Positions 37,458 to 47,504 are shown, counted from the first letter of the stretch. The stretch is 64,000 nucleotides of DNA from Thalassoglobus sp. JC818 (GCF_040717535.1 NZ_JBFEFI010000002.1:62001-126000), one strand, 5' to 3'. The notes: generated from the letters alone by a model not told the origin. Numbers and translations: made by a program.

Positions 37458-37946
37458 ATGAAATTTCGCAAACGAGAAACCGATACCAAAGTCGACATTC
37501 AAATGTCGGCCATGATCGACATCGTCTTTCAGCTGCTGATTTTCTTCCTGCTCACACTGAAGATCATTCCGCCAGAAGGGGATTTCAACATCAACATGCC
37601 GATCGGTGCTGTCGCCAATGCGAATGACGACATTCCACCGATGGATCTCAAGGTGAAACTTGAAGCGAATCCAGATGGCACCCTGAAACAGCTTTACTTC
37701 GGAAGTCGTGCTCTAGGAAATGACTTCCCATTCTGTTTCGAACGGTTGAATCAAGACATCGCTGCGATCGCTGGAGGTCAGCAAGGCTACAGCGATGACC
37801 TCGAAGTTGAACTCGATCCAGACTACGGTCTTCACTATCGCTACATTGTGAAAGCCATCTCCGCATGCCGCGGCCGCATTCAGGGAGACCAGCAGGTCAC
37901 CTATATCGAGAAGATCAAATTCGCTCCGGTCGATCGACCGGAATAG
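37458..37946 (+). CDS. exbD: Second ExbD/TolR biopolymer transport protein
   Basis: This 162-residue paralogue of the preceding gene has a basic N-terminus (KFRKRETDTKVD) and a single membrane segment IDIVFQLLIFFLLTLKI with Asp21 as the protonatable residue. The periplasmic domain is more divergent, with an extra loop (PDYGLHYRYIVKAISACRGRIQ). It lies 136 bases after the first ExbD gene, closes the unit and converges with mnmA. Confidence 0.92.
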   Translation: MKFRKRETDTKVDIQMSAMIDIVFQLLIFFLLTLKIIPPEGDFNINMPIGAVANANDDIPPMDLKVKLEANPDGTLKQLYFGSRALGNDFPFCFERLNQDIAAIAGGQQGYSDDLEVELDPDYGLHYRYIVKAISACRGRIQGDQQVTYIEKIKFAPVDRPE

Positions 37947-37996
37947 AGAGTCTTTCAACTCGCGAGCGAAGAGCCGATAAGAACTGTTGCGGCGCT

Positions 37997-39097
37997 CTAT
38001 CGAATCCAGCCGCCACCGAGAACTCGATCATCCTGGTAAATGACAAGTGCCTGTCCGGGCGCGACTCCGAATTGCGGCTGTTCAAATTCGACTCGAATCA
38101 GGTCGTCTTCTTCACGATAGACCACGCACTCACCGGGAGTGTGCTGATATCTGATCTGTGCTGTGGCATGAAGTGGAAACTCCAGGTCCTCTTTCAGCCA
38201 GTTCAGTCGATCAGCTTCAACCGAAGTCCTGCCGAGTTCGTCTTTTGTTCCGATGACGACTCGACGCGTTTCCGGTTCAATGCGAACGACAAAACGTGGC
38301 TCGCCGAATGCGATTCCGAGACCTCGCCGCTGACCAATCGTGAACTTTTCGTATCCGCCATGCTCTCCGAGCACAGCTCCGGACGTATCGACGAGTTCTC
38401 CAGCAGTCTCTTGTGGACCACGGTAGTCGTAGAGAAATCGCGCGTAGTCGTTGTCCGGGATAAAGCAGATTTCCTGGCTGTCAGGTTTGTTCGCGGTTCG
38501 AATTCCGGCATGCTCAGCGAGCCGACGAAGCTCTGTTTTCTGATATCCCCCGACGGGAAACAGGATTCGATCGAGAAGGTCACGTTCGATACCGAACAGA
38601 ACGTACGACTGGTCCTTACTCGCATCGAGGCCGCGATACAATCCGGGTCGGTCTTCTCCTTCTGCAGGTGCGAGTTGAGCATAGTGGCCCGTCGCAATGT
38701 GGTCCGCACCGACATGTATTGCGAAGTCCCAGAGCTTGCCGAATTTCAGCCAGACGTTGCACATCACGCAGGGATTCGGAGTTCTCCCAGCGAGATACTC
38801 GTCAGCGAAATAGTCCTTGATTTGTCCGAATGCATCGCTGAAGTTCAATGCGTGAAACGGAATGTCGAGGGCGTCAGCCACTCGTCTTGCATCCGCTGCA
38901 TCGGAAGCACTGCAACAGCCTTGTTTGTGTGATTTCGCGTCGACAATCGGAAGCCCACCGATTCCGGTCTCGCAGGCATCTTCAGAGACACCGGAGCGCA
39001 TGAAGAGTCCCACAACCTCGTAACCTTGCTCTTGAAGAAGCCAGGCTGAGGCTGAGCTGTCAACTCCACCACTCATTGCCAAAACGACGCGCGACAT
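37997..39097 (-). CDS. mnmA: tRNA-specific 2-thiouridylase
   Basis: The enzyme thiolates the wobble uridine (s2U34) of Lys, Glu and Gln tRNAs. The protein is 366 residues. The PP-loop is SGGVDSS (residues 9-15). The catalytic cysteines are Cys110 in GRTPNPCVMC and Cys211 in DSQEICFIPD. The C-terminal domains have FTIGQRRGLG and EPETRRVVIG. An extra cysteine pair GCCS at 60-63 lies in the insert typical of this family. It is transcribed alone, convergent with the ExbD gene. Confidence 0.97.
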   Translation of the reverse strand: MSRVVLAMSGGVDSSASAWLLQEQGYEVVGLFMRSGVSEDACETGIGGLPIVDAKSHKQGCCSASDAADARRVADALDIPFHALNFSDAFGQIKDYFADEYLAGRTPNPCVMCNVWLKFGKLWDFAIHVGADHIATGHYAQLAPAEGEDRPGLYRGLDASKDQSYVLFGIERDLLDRILFPVGGYQKTELRRLAEHAGIRTANKPDSQEICFIPDNDYARFLYDYRGPQETAGELVDTSGAVLGEHGGYEKFTIGQRRGLGIAFGEPRFVVRIEPETRRVVIGTKDELGRTSVEADRLNWLKEDLEFPLHATAQIRYQHTPGECVVYREEDDLIRVEFEQPQFGVAPGQALVIYQDDRVLGGGWIR

Positions 39098-39199
39098 TGG
39101 GGAAAACGTTTGAAGAACAAGAAATCAGCATGCTGGATGACAAAAAATCAAGCACTCTATGACCCGTATACGCTTCTATCTTAGTCAAAAGGGGTCAAA

Positions 39200-39427
39200 A
39201 TGGTAGATGATCCACTCCAAAGCTTGTCGAAAGAACTCGCCGTGCCGCAAAAACCGTTTCTGAACACTCTCGGATTTCTGATGCAATTTGCTGCACTCAC
39301 GTTTCTTCCGCTGTTGATTCTGTGGCAACTGAACTTCGGTTTTCAATTGATTTGGATGCCTGCACTGACCACGGTGGGAGTGGTCGTCTTTTATATCGGT
39401 CACAGGCTGCGCGAGAACGACGAATGA
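39200..39427 (+). CDS. Small two-helix membrane protein, coupled to the next gene
   Basis: This 75-residue protein has two predicted membrane helices (about residues 24-43, LNTLGFLMQFAALTFLPLLIL, and 50-68) and an acidic C-terminal end (RENDE). Its stop codon overlaps the start of the following gene in an ATGA arrangement, so the two are translationally coupled. No family is recognised. The context suggests a membrane partner of the beta-propeller protein, but that is inference. Confidence 0.65.
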   Translation: MVDDPLQSLSKELAVPQKPFLNTLGFLMQFAALTFLPLLILWQLNFGFQLIWMPALTTVGVVVFYIGHRLRENDE

Positions 39428-41505
39428 GCTGGGCACCGGGACGGCGACGCGGAACTCTGGTTTCACAGCTAATCGGATCGACACTTCTGGTTCTGATCCT
39501 CGTTCAGGAAACGTTCAGTCAACCGGTCCCGATTGTCCCATTGCAGACGCCTCAACGACCTGCCGAAGCTCGGTTGCCGGGTTCAGAAGTTCTGGGTGCT
39601 CCGGTTCGTTTTCCGATTGTGACGGAGACCGATTCTCAGCTGGAACGAGCGTTCGAGTCGATCAAATCGCTGTTGCAGAACGATCAACTCGACACAGCCC
39701 AACAGCAATTACAACTACTCGAAGACGATTCCGCAGGTCGCCTGGTATCGCTCGACAACCGGCGGCGAGTGGAATTCCAGTTGATGGTCGATCTGCTCTT
39801 CCCCGAAATGGAAACAAGCACGCGGAAGGACTCTCGATCCAATTCATCCGGGGAAGTGTTCTCCTCGCTTTGGAGAGACTTGCTGACGAAGTCAATAACG
39901 CCCGCTGAAGTTTTTGAATCAGCGGACCGTTCCTGGAAGGAAGGCGAATTCGAAGAAGCAAGACAGGTCTGGTTGACGCTGCTTTACTTTCAGAATTCCT
40001 CGGGACCGGCTGCTGCAAGTCGCTCAATTGGCGAGATTGAGAAAGCCGAACTTCTCAAACGATTGATCATCGCCGATGGAGTGACCGGTCGATTGCTCAC
40101 AGCCCGTGAGCGACTCAATCGCTGGCGTGGAACGCTCTTAGATGTCAAAGGAGCCGTGGCTGGCGACACTGGAAACGTGGGGGAACTTCTGGGGCGATGG
40201 TTGGACCATCAGTCGTCTCTCGGACCTCAAGGCTTTGTTGCAGAACATGACTCACTTCCCTTTCAAAGAGGTCGATTCGACTTTGCCGAAGAGAAGTGGT
40301 CGATTTCGGTGGAGTTTTTAGCTGAATTATCACGCATCCCTCGACCGGTGATCTGGAACGATGTTTTGCTGGTTTCTGATCAGGGTGGGTTACGCGGGCT
40401 GGCTCTCGCTTCCGGTGAGGCTGCCTGGCCGGTCGATCGCGAAGATGCGGGGTTTCTAATCGACACTCCTCCGTTGATGGAGAACAGAGAAGTGATTCCG
40501 TTCGCTCAGGAATCGGGAAGCCTGGTCAACGACCTTTGGATTGGTCGGACGGGTGTGGCTCGGTTTGTGGTGAACCGAGTGCGAGATGAATTTCAACGTT
40601 CGCGACTGTTTGCCACCGATCTGCAGCGAGAAGGTCAAATCCGATGGACTGTAGCTGCGAATGATCTACGCTCCCATCCGAACGACGAAGCCCAATGGAT
40701 CTTTTCCGGTCCGCCGCGTGTGGAGAAAGGGCTCGTTGTCATTCCGATGCGAAGTGCCGAGCCAGATTATGGTTTGCGAGTTGTGGCGTTCGATCATTCC
40801 TCCGGTGAACTTGTGTGGGATGAGCGGATTGGATCGACACTCGGAGAGACGTCAACGCCGGACCGAGTCTTCTTTGACGAGATTCACATTCAAGATCGAC
40901 TGATCTTCTGGAACATCGATCAGGACGCAGTTGCCTGTCTCGACCTGTCGACGGGGCAGTTATTGTGGATCACTGCTCTCCCATCTCAAAGCTGGACTCA
41001 GGTCGACGCAGAACTCTTTGAGTCTCCGCCGATCGACGGAGCAGTCTGGGGAAGCGATCAATCTCTGTTCGCACGTGCGAAAGAGGGAATCACGCGACTT
41101 GACCCGTACACCGGAGATTTCATCTGGCATGCCTGGAGGCCGTTGGGTTCCGAGCAATTCATCGGAGTTCACGAAGGTGGGCTACTGGTCAGCGGTTCCG
41201 GGCTTGCGAGTTTGGATGTCGATACCGGAAACGTTCGATGGGAATACGAGCTTGCAGCTTCACCGATGTCGAGGAAAGTCGTTCTCGACGGAGGTTCTGT
41301 CATCGTCCCGACTGGCGATGAAGTCTGGACAATTGATGCTTACTCGGGACAGATTCTTCAGCGCGACTTCATGCAGTTGCTGACCGACAAGGATATCGAG
41401 TCCGTTGTCTTGCGAAATGAGTTGATGATCGCGGTCGGACGCGAGAAACTATCGACGTTTGAAGTCGTTCGTTTCGCTGAGTCGCCTCTGCACCTTCGTG
41501 AATAG
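39424..41505 (+). CDS. Exported PQQ-like beta-propeller protein with N-terminal helical repeats
   Basis: This protein is 693 residues from the ATG at 39424. A signal peptide (about residues 8-32, LVSQLIGSTLLVLILVQETFSQ) is followed by helical, TPR-like repeats to about residue 250. A PQQ-type propeller follows, with blade signatures such as LALASGEAAW, SGELVWDERI, LDLSTGQLLWITALP, LDPYTGDFIWHAW, LDVDTGNVRWEYE and IDAYSGQILQRD. Similar folds serve as scaffold proteins (BamB) or quinoprotein enzymes. No cofactor-specific residues could be confirmed, so a structural role is more likely. Confidence 0.83.
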   Translation: MSWAPGRRRGTLVSQLIGSTLLVLILVQETFSQPVPIVPLQTPQRPAEARLPGSEVLGAPVRFPIVTETDSQLERAFESIKSLLQNDQLDTAQQQLQLLEDDSAGRLVSLDNRRRVEFQLMVDLLFPEMETSTRKDSRSNSSGEVFSSLWRDLLTKSITPAEVFESADRSWKEGEFEEARQVWLTLLYFQNSSGPAAASRSIGEIEKAELLKRLIIADGVTGRLLTARERLNRWRGTLLDVKGAVAGDTGNVGELLGRWLDHQSSLGPQGFVAEHDSLPFQRGRFDFAEEKWSISVEFLAELSRIPRPVIWNDVLLVSDQGGLRGLALASGEAAWPVDREDAGFLIDTPPLMENREVIPFAQESGSLVNDLWIGRTGVARFVVNRVRDEFQRSRLFATDLQREGQIRWTVAANDLRSHPNDEAQWIFSGPPRVEKGLVVIPMRSAEPDYGLRVVAFDHSSGELVWDERIGSTLGETSTPDRVFFDEIHIQDRLIFWNIDQDAVACLDLSTGQLLWITALPSQSWTQVDAELFESPPIDGAVWGSDQSLFARAKEGITRLDPYTGDFIWHAWRPLGSEQFIGVHEGGLLVSGSGLASLDVDTGNVRWEYELAASPMSRKVVLDGGSVIVPTGDEVWTIDAYSGQILQRDFMQLLTDKDIESVVLRNELMIAVGREKLSTFEVVRFAESPLHLRE

Positions 41506-41562
41506 GCGAACGACAGCAAAACCAAACGGGCTCCGCAACTGGTGAGTTGCAGCTTTCTTTCG

Positions 41563-44500
41563 TCAATCGAAAAGCAGGCGTTCTCGGACGTCGGTGAAAA
41601 TCGACAAAACAACCGAAGCTTCTCCGGCCGAGACGGGTATTCCATCGGTGGTGGACTCGTTCATCTCCGAGGCTCGCGTCTCAGTTAGAATTGTGGGCAT
41701 CCAGGTTTTCAGGACCTGATTGATCAGGTTGGAATCATCAGACGACGACCACGAGACACGAATGCGATCGTTTTCTTCGAGGTCTGCATCTTTGCGAAGT
41801 TGCTGAATGTGACGAATTAAGTCGCGAGCCATTCCTTCGTGAACCAGTTCCTCGGTCAGCTTCGTCGACAACGCAATCTGAATTCCATCAGCATCTGCGC
41901 TGGCCCAGTCCGTTGCTTGTTCGACGCTTACCAGAACATCATCCGGACCCAGAACGACATCTTCGCCGTTGATGGAGATGGTGACGGACTGACCGTTCCG
42001 CAGTGGAGCCAATTCAGAGCCTTCCATCTCCGGTAGCTGTTTGCGAATGGCACCGAGAAGTTTTCCGTACTTCGGACCGAGAGTCTTTAGATTCGGTTTA
42101 AAGATGTAATTCACAAGATCGTCGAGATCGCTTACTCGCTGGACGGATTTCACATTTAACTCGTCGCCAATGACATCGAGTGAATGCTCCAATGCTTCCG
42201 CGACAGCTTGATCCTGACAGGCGAAGCGAAGCTCGGCAAGAGGCTGTCGAACTCGCAACTCTGCTGTTTCTCGCAATCGATGTCCCATTCGAACAAGTGT
42301 TTGAATGGCCTGAACGCGGGCACTTAATTCGGGATCGAGCTTCGCTGAGTCGACTTCCGGATAGTCGCACAGATGCACAGAAACAGGGTTCCCCCCGTCG
42401 TCGGTGGACACGAGGTTTTGATAGATTCTTTCACTTAAGAAGGGAATCGCTGGTGCCAGCAGTTTCGAAAGAGTCACGAGGACTTCATACAGTGTCTGAT
42501 AGGCAGCCAGTTTGTCGGTGTCCCATTTCGGACCTCTATTGCTGTCGCCAGATTCACCTTGTTCGACGGCTTTCCAGAATCGGCGTCTATTGCGGCGGAT
42601 GTACCAGTTGGAAAGTTCATCGATGAACTCGGTCGCTGAAGACATGAATCGAGCGACATCAAACGCCTGAAACGAATCATGGGCAGTTTGAGTGAGTTCC
42701 TGAAGCCTGGAAAGCACCCAGCGATCGATTTCTGGACGTTCTTGCAATGGAACCGGGTCTTGCTTCGGATCGAATCCGTCGAGGACAGCGTAATTCACGA
42801 AGAATGCGTAGCTGTTCCACAGCGGGATGAGGACTTGTCGACGGACATTGTCCGCGGGCGTGCTGGTGACTTTGCAGGTCGGCAAGCCTTCTTTCGTCTC
42901 GGAAATCGGGCCGTCGACCGTTTCGAGTGTGACCGGTTCCTGCGGGATTCGCAGACCGAATCGCAAATCGCTAGCGGGATTCTGGGCGAGGTACATCCAG
43001 CGAAGCGTGTCGACTCCAAGTTGTTCAGCTGCTTCTTCAAACCAGATCGCTGTGCCGTCCGACTTGTGCATCGGATTGCCATGCTCATCCATGACCAGAC
43101 GATGTCCGAGCAGATTTCTGAACGGCATCTTTTCCTTCGGGTCATCGGTCTCGTCGTAACGCATCATCGTGGCGAGCGACAACAACGAATAGAACCAGTT
43201 GCGGAACTGACCGGGGAAGCACTCTGTGACGAGATCGGCCGGGAACCACTTTTGCCATTCGGTTTGATCGTGGTTGTACATCATCGTTGAGAACGGGACG
43301 ATTCCGGCATCCAGCCACGGGTTGCCGACATCTTCGACGCGCTCAAGGAGTGCACCGGTTTTCTGGCTGCGCAGCTTGATTTTGTCGATCCAGGGTCGAT
43401 GCGGAGTGTGACCTTCGAACTCGTCCCAGCCTTCTCCGCCGTCGCGGGCGCGTCGTTCCAGCTCTTCGAGAGAGCCGATCACTTCGAAGTCAGTCGGGTC
43501 TTCGGGATTGACCCAGATTGGCAGTGCGAGTCCCCAGAATCGTTTCTTGGAGATCATCCAGTCACGCATCGTCGACAGCCATTCCAGCTCTCGATCTTTC
43601 CCCTGAATGCTTTCCGGAATCCAGTTAATTTGTTCGGTGACGGCTTTAATTTCATCTCGCCAGTCCATGTTAATGAACCATTCATCCACGAGACGAAAGA
43701 CGAGTTCTTCGCCGGTCCGCCAGCAGTGCGGATAGACGTGAGGATAAGTCTCTACGTAAACGAGAAGCCCTTTCTCTTTTAACGAATCGAAGACCATGTC
43801 CGCAGTGGCGGGATCGACAGCTTTCTTCCCGGTGAACGGGCCGAAGCCCTCGCTGAATGTTCCATCTTCACGGAGCGGCGCGATGGCAGGCAGGCCAACT
43901 TCCATTCCGATTTTATGGTCGACATCTCCGCAGCCCGGAGCGGAGTGAACGATTCCCGTTCCCTCGCCAGCGACAACGATCGGATTCCCTTTGAAGTCCC
44001 GTCCGCCGTCGATGACTCGATGAGATTCGACAGAATTCGGTTTGTCAGACTGGCCTCCCGTTGATGGCTGTGACGGAAAACCACCCGGCAGTTTTTGTGC
44101 ATCGAGTTCATCGAATGGACCTTGATATTTCCATCCGACCATCTCCGCACCTTTAACTGTGCCGAGTTCTTCGAACCCACCTTGTTCTTTAAAGATCTGT
44201 GCGATCGTTTTTAGCTTTTGAAGCCCTTCAGGCCATTGCCATTCGGGGCGACCGAAGCCTTCTTTAAACTCTCGTTCCAGGCGTTTGAAGTTTAGATTGT
44301 CTTTAGCGAAGTAATAAACCGCCGGTTGTTCATCGCCTCGAATCTGTGCTTTTAGGCAAACGTAATCGAGATCGGGATTGATCATCGTGGCGACGTTCGA
44401 CGTGAGCGTCCACGGCGTTGTCGTCCAGATGAGAAGATATGCCTTGAGTTGCTCATCGTTGGCCCCGGGTGACTCACCCGGGGCTGAATTGTTCTTGTCA

Positions 44501-45270
44501 ACCAGTGGGAAGCGCGCGAAAACCGACTTGTGAGTGGTCAGCTTACGGCCATCCGCGACTTCCATCTGTGAGTACGCGCTGCCGGACTTTCCACCCCAGG
44601 GCATGACATCGTGCCCGAGGTAGACCTTCTTGCGTTCGAAGCACTTCTTCAGGAACTTCCAGATCGTCTCGTTGTTTTCGGTGGCGAATGTGAAATAGCT
44701 GCCACCCCATTCCGGATTTCCGAGTCGGGCGACGAGCTGTTCGGCGGGTCCTTTCTCGACGACACCTTTGGGAGTCGCGAGTTCGACTGTCTCATCGGTG
44801 TCGATTTTCGCGGCGAGCTTCCGCAGTTCGTCGGGGTTGTCCCATTCCATCCAATAGCCCAGGCGGATGGATTGTTCGGTTTGGCGGGCAGCGAAGTTCA
44901 GGACTCTACGCTTACATTCGTGAACGAACTTGTCGATACCGTATTCGGCGATGGCGGACTTGGTTCCGAGGTTCAATTGCTTTTCAACTTCGACTTCCAC
45001 CCAGAGACCCTGGCAATCGAATCCGTTCTGATAGCGGAGTTCGTGCCCGGTCATTGCGAAGTATCGCTGATAGGCGTCTTTGTAGGTTCGACCCCACGCG
45101 TGGTGGACACCCATCGGATTGTTAGCAGTGATCGGCCCATCGAGGAACGACCAGGGCTTCTTCCCCTGATTCTTCTCTTGTAAGAGTCGAAAGACGTTCT
45201 GATCGCGCCAGAAGCGGAGCATTTCGTGCTCACCGGCAAGAAACTGAGCTTGATCGACTTTTTGTAACAT
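41563..45270 (-). CDS. ileS: Isoleucyl-tRNA synthetase
   Basis: This protein is 1235 residues from the ATG at 45270; the frame opens 48 codons earlier, but [17 protein letters not shown] is the natural start. It charges tRNA-Ile and edits valine. The HIGH-type motif is HHAWG (residues 56-60), as in the eukaryote-like/type 2 forms. The KMSKS site reads MHKSDG (734-739), a variant. Editing-domain and anticodon-binding regions are intact ([21 protein letters not shown]). Two extra segments of low complexity lie near residues 295-310 and 405-440. It probably reads alone, opposite to the PQQ gene. Confidence 0.97.
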   Translation of the reverse strand: MLQKVDQAQFLAGEHEMLRFWRDQNVFRLLQEKNQGKKPWSFLDGPITANNPMGVHHAWGRTYKDAYQRYFAMTGHELRYQNGFDCQGLWVEVEVEKQLNLGTKSAIAEYGIDKFVHECKRRVLNFAARQTEQSIRLGYWMEWDNPDELRKLAAKIDTDETVELATPKGVVEKGPAEQLVARLGNPEWGGSYFTFATENNETIWKFLKKCFERKKVYLGHDVMPWGGKSGSAYSQMEVADGRKLTTHKSVFARFPLVDKNNSAPGESPGANDEQLKAYLLIWTTTPWTLTSNVATMINPDLDYVCLKAQIRGDEQPAVYYFAKDNLNFKRLEREFKEGFGRPEWQWPEGLQKLKTIAQIFKEQGGFEELGTVKGAEMVGWKYQGPFDELDAQKLPGGFPSQPSTGGQSDKPNSVESHRVIDGGRDFKGNPIVVAGEGTGIVHSAPGCGDVDHKIGMEVGLPAIAPLREDGTFSEGFGPFTGKKAVDPATADMVFDSLKEKGLLVYVETYPHVYPHCWRTGEELVFRLVDEWFINMDWRDEIKAVTEQINWIPESIQGKDRELEWLSTMRDWMISKKRFWGLALPIWVNPEDPTDFEVIGSLEELERRARDGGEGWDEFEGHTPHRPWIDKIKLRSQKTGALLERVEDVGNPWLDAGIVPFSTMMYNHDQTEWQKWFPADLVTECFPGQFRNWFYSLLSLATMMRYDETDDPKEKMPFRNLLGHRLVMDEHGNPMHKSDGTAIWFEEAAEQLGVDTLRWMYLAQNPASDLRFGLRIPQEPVTLETVDGPISETKEGLPTCKVTSTPADNVRRQVLIPLWNSYAFFVNYAVLDGFDPKQDPVPLQERPEIDRWVLSRLQELTQTAHDSFQAFDVARFMSSATEFIDELSNWYIRRNRRRFWKAVEQGESGDSNRGPKWDTDKLAAYQTLYEVLVTLSKLLAPAIPFLSERIYQNLVSTDDGGNPVSVHLCDYPEVDSAKLDPELSARVQAIQTLVRMGHRLRETAELRVRQPLAELRFACQDQAVAEALEHSLDVIGDELNVKSVQRVSDLDDLVNYIFKPNLKTLGPKYGKLLGAIRKQLPEMEGSELAPLRNGQSVTISINGEDVVLGPDDVLVSVEQATDWASADADGIQIALSTKLTEELVHEGMARDLIRHIQQLRKDADLEENDRIRVSWSSSDDSNLINQVLKTWMPTILTETRASEMNESTTDGIPVSAGEASVVLSIFTDVRERLLFD

Positions 45271-45679
45271 GTTTCTCAATAACCACTTGGGAGAACGCAG
45301 GAGGTGCGGTTTCCAGTGAGGGCGAATTGCCACGGAAGCAGATGTGCGACAATCTGCAAAAGCGTTCGCGTCGCAGCGGCCTCTCCGTTGAAAACGGAAT
45401 GATACTCGCATCACGCGGGATGTAAAACGCGGGAACGCCGATGTGAGCCTAAGACTGACATCGGCGTTCGCTGATTTTTGTACTATGAGAGGCGAATATC
45501 GCCTCGGTGATTTTGCAGCTGTTTGAAAGCAGGGATCAGCCAGGACGCTGACGACTGACGCTTGCGTAGCTGACGGGAAGGGCTCGCGGCTTCATTTTGA
45601 TTTGAAATCAGGTCGCGAGAGTCAGTCCACCTTCTGGAGCTGGCGATCCCGATTGGATGAAGGTTCGGTTCACGATTTC
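45271..45679. other. 409-base gap with a strong hairpin
   Basis: This gap lies between the Asp-rich gene and ileS, both on the minus strand. No coding potential is seen. The main structure is the hairpin at 45433-45469 (annotated separately). A shorter hairpin, GAGGCG-AATAT-CGCCTC, is at 45489-45505. The ileS promoter and leader should lie between the hairpin and 45270. No T-box-like element is recognised. Confidence 0.4.
45433..45469 (-). terminator. Likely terminator of the Asp-rich gene
   Basis: GAACGCCGATGT at 45433-45444 pairs perfectly with ACATCGGCGTTC at 45458-45469 around a 13-base loop. On the minus strand it is followed by CCGCGTTTTAC, a short T tract. It lies about 210 bases after the stop of the Asp-rich gene and 163 bases before ileS. 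A T run on the plus side would also suit the opposite strand, so bidirectional use is possible. Confidence 0.65.
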
Positions 45680-46033
45680 TTAAAAGTCGTCGTCATCGTC
45701 GACGAAGCTATCGAAGTCATCGTCGTCGTCATCATCGTCGTCCTCGTCTTCATCATCATCGTCGAATTCGTCGTCGTCATCGAAGTCATCATCGTCGAAG
45801 TCGTCGTCATCAAAATCATCATCGTCGAAGTCGTCTTCATCGAAGTCTTCGTCGTCGAAGTCGTCATCATCAAAATCGTCGTCGTCATCATCGTCATCGT
45901 CGTCGAAATCATCGAATTCTTCGACGTCTTCATCATCAGATGCAACGATGGCGTTCCAGTGGTAATCCTGATCCAACTGGTCCGCTTCGGGGGAGCCGGC
46001 TTGAGGCGACCGCATTCCGAATGTGATGGTCAT
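45680..46033 (-). CDS. Asp-rich protein with F-D-x-x-D pentapeptide repeats
   Basis: This 117-residue protein has an ordinary N-terminus of about 33 residues (TITFGMRSPQAGSPEADQL, then DYHWNAIVASDDED). From residue 35 to the end it is almost only Asp and Phe, with Phe about every fifth position (FDDDDF, DDEDF, DEDDF, then several FDDDD). The charge is extremely negative and no secondary structure is expected. The DNA is a tandem 15-base repeat that could change length by slippage. No family is recognised; a role as an acidic disordered tail, cation buffer or condensate former is inference. The ATG at 46033 has AAGG about ten bases upstream. Confidence 0.6.
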   Translation of the reverse strand: MTITFGMRSPQAGSPEADQLDQDYHWNAIVASDDEDVEEFDDFDDDDDDDDDDFDDDDFDDEDFDEDDFDDDDFDDDDFDDDDFDDDDEFDDDDEDEDDDDDDDDDFDSFVDDDDDF

Positions 46034-46334
46034 ATTCTAGAGCCTTCTCGATCTCAAATGTTTCGTCCTGTCCGGCTACCATCTGCCGGCCTTTCGGTCG
46101 CTTAGGGACGTCGCTTTTCTCGCGTGTCAGTAATCGATTGAAATGGTGTTGTCAACCGCTTTTTCCCGTCGAGCACTGAATTGATCGGATCGACCGTCAA
46201 GCATGTTGAATCTGATCAATCTGGCAACACAAGTTTCTCCGAATTCTCTGTCTCATTTTGGGGATTCTGAACACTTCAGAACACGTTTGTCTTTGAGTCT
46301 TGCAGCGGCACTGGGACCACGGTAATTTTTCTTT
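46034..46334. other. 301-base divergent promoter region
   Basis: This lies between the Asp-rich gene (minus) and the mixed-charge gene (plus). It should contain both promoters. No clear sigma-70 boxes, operator repeat or Shine-Dalgarno sequence was found for the 46335 gene, and I see no coding potential. Confidence 0.35.
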
Positions 46335-47504
46335 ATGAACAAGAAACCCTCGCGAAATTCTGATGATGATGTCGAAGCCCTGGCCCATGATCTGCTTGGT
46401 GTCGACCTGAATGCGTCTGACCAGGACGATGAGCCTCTCGAAGTCGATGGGCTGGGACTGGATGATCTGGGATTTGCGATCCCTGAACCGGAAGTTCCGG
46501 AAGCTGAACCGACGACGGCTGCGGAGCCAATCGCAACGTCTGATTCCGAGGAAGATCCGCTCGCTTGGATTGTTTCTGCATCGAAACAACCGCCTCGACC
46601 GAATGTCGTCAGCCCCTTCGACGACTCCGAAGATGATGACTTTGGAATCGGTCTGGTCGAAGGCAGTGCGTCCGATGACGAGGACGATTTCGAATCCGGT
46701 CTGGAAGACGACGCTTCGGAAGATGTTAGTGACACTTCCGAGATGAGCGAGCGAGACGCTTACTGGGATGCTCTCGACGAATCGAGCGAACCCTCACGTC
46801 GTAGTGGATCGCGGAAGAAGAAAGCTCCAGCTGAGGAAGCTTCCAAGTCTCGACCGAAGAAGAAGCGACGTCGAAAACCTGTTCAGGAAGAGAAAGCCGA
46901 AGAGCAGTCCGAAAAGCCGAAGAGAAGACGCAAGCCTCCGACTCGCAAGAAGGAAGTGGAATTCGAAGAAGTCGACGATGACGGCTTTGGTTCCGGAATC
47001 CTCGGACCGGAAGCGGTCGAGGACGAAGTCGTAGCAAGCTCCGCGAGTGACGAAGAGTCTTACGAAGAAGACGACTTCGAAGAGCCTGAAGTGAGTGAAT
47101 CTTACGAAGACGACACGAGCGACTCCGGGGACGACTTTGGAGCAGGTCTCGATTTCGATGATGAGCCTGCAAAGCGTTCTTCGCAGCGATCCCCACAGCG
47201 GCGGCCACCAAAGCAGAAGAACGTACAACGGGAGTCTGCACGTCCCGCTCGTAAGCGACGTCCGACTGAGCCCGCTCAGGAAAAACCGACTCGTTCGAAG
47301 ACGAAATCAACTTCTGAGAAACCCGCAGCCGAAGAGAAGCGGGAGAAGCCGAAGAAGAAGGACCGATACTCTGGAATCCCCAGCTGGGAAGAAGCGATTT
47401 CCCATCTCGATACGAAGAAGCAACATTCTTCGTCGGGAAAAACGTCTTCCGGAGGCCGCAGCAATCAGAGACGTGGCAGAGGTCGTCGATCGAACAAGGA
47501 TTGA
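46335..47504 (+). CDS. Intrinsically disordered mixed-charge protein
   Basis: This 389-residue protein alternates acidic blocks (Asp/Glu/Ser-rich, residues 1-160 and 210-285) with basic blocks (RKKKAPAEEASKSRPKKKRRRK, split: RPKKKRRRKP, EKPKRRRKPPTRKK). It ends in an Arg/Gly tail, RRGRGRRSNKD. The only compact segment is near residue 345, DRYSGIPSWEEAISHLD, a short motif I associate with other planctomycete proteins of this kind. It is probably an RNA- or nucleic-acid-binding, phase-separating protein, but there is no known function. It is divergent from the Asp-rich gene. Confidence 0.7.
   Translation: MNKKPSRNSDDDVEALAHDLLGVDLNASDQDDEPLEVDGLGLDDLGFAIPEPEVPEAEPTTAAEPIATSDSEEDPLAWIVSASKQPPRPNVVSPFDDSEDDDFGIGLVEGSASDDEDDFESGLEDDASEDVSDTSEMSERDAYWDALDESSEPSRRSGSRKKKAPAEEASKSRPKKKRRRKPVQEEKAEEQSEKPKRRRKPPTRKKEVEFEEVDDDGFGSGILGPEAVEDEVVASSASDEESYEEDDFEEPEVSESYEDDTSDSGDDFGAGLDFDDEPAKRSSQRSPQRRPPKQKNVQRESARPARKRRPTEPAQEKPTRSKTKSTSEKPAAEEKREKPKKKDRYSGIPSWEEAISHLDTKKQHSSSGKTSSGGRSNQRRGRGRRSNKD

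Noticed and set aside
45271-45679. T-box or other aminoacylation-sensing leader upstream of ileS
   Set aside because: The strong hairpin is 163 bases before the start and lacks the T-box sequence; T-boxes are not expected in this phylum.
45602-46105. A long Val/Ile-rich plus-strand frame
   Set aside because: It is the antisense shadow of the GAC/TTC repeat of the Asp-rich gene; the hydrophobic pattern follows mechanically from the repeat and there is no start signal.
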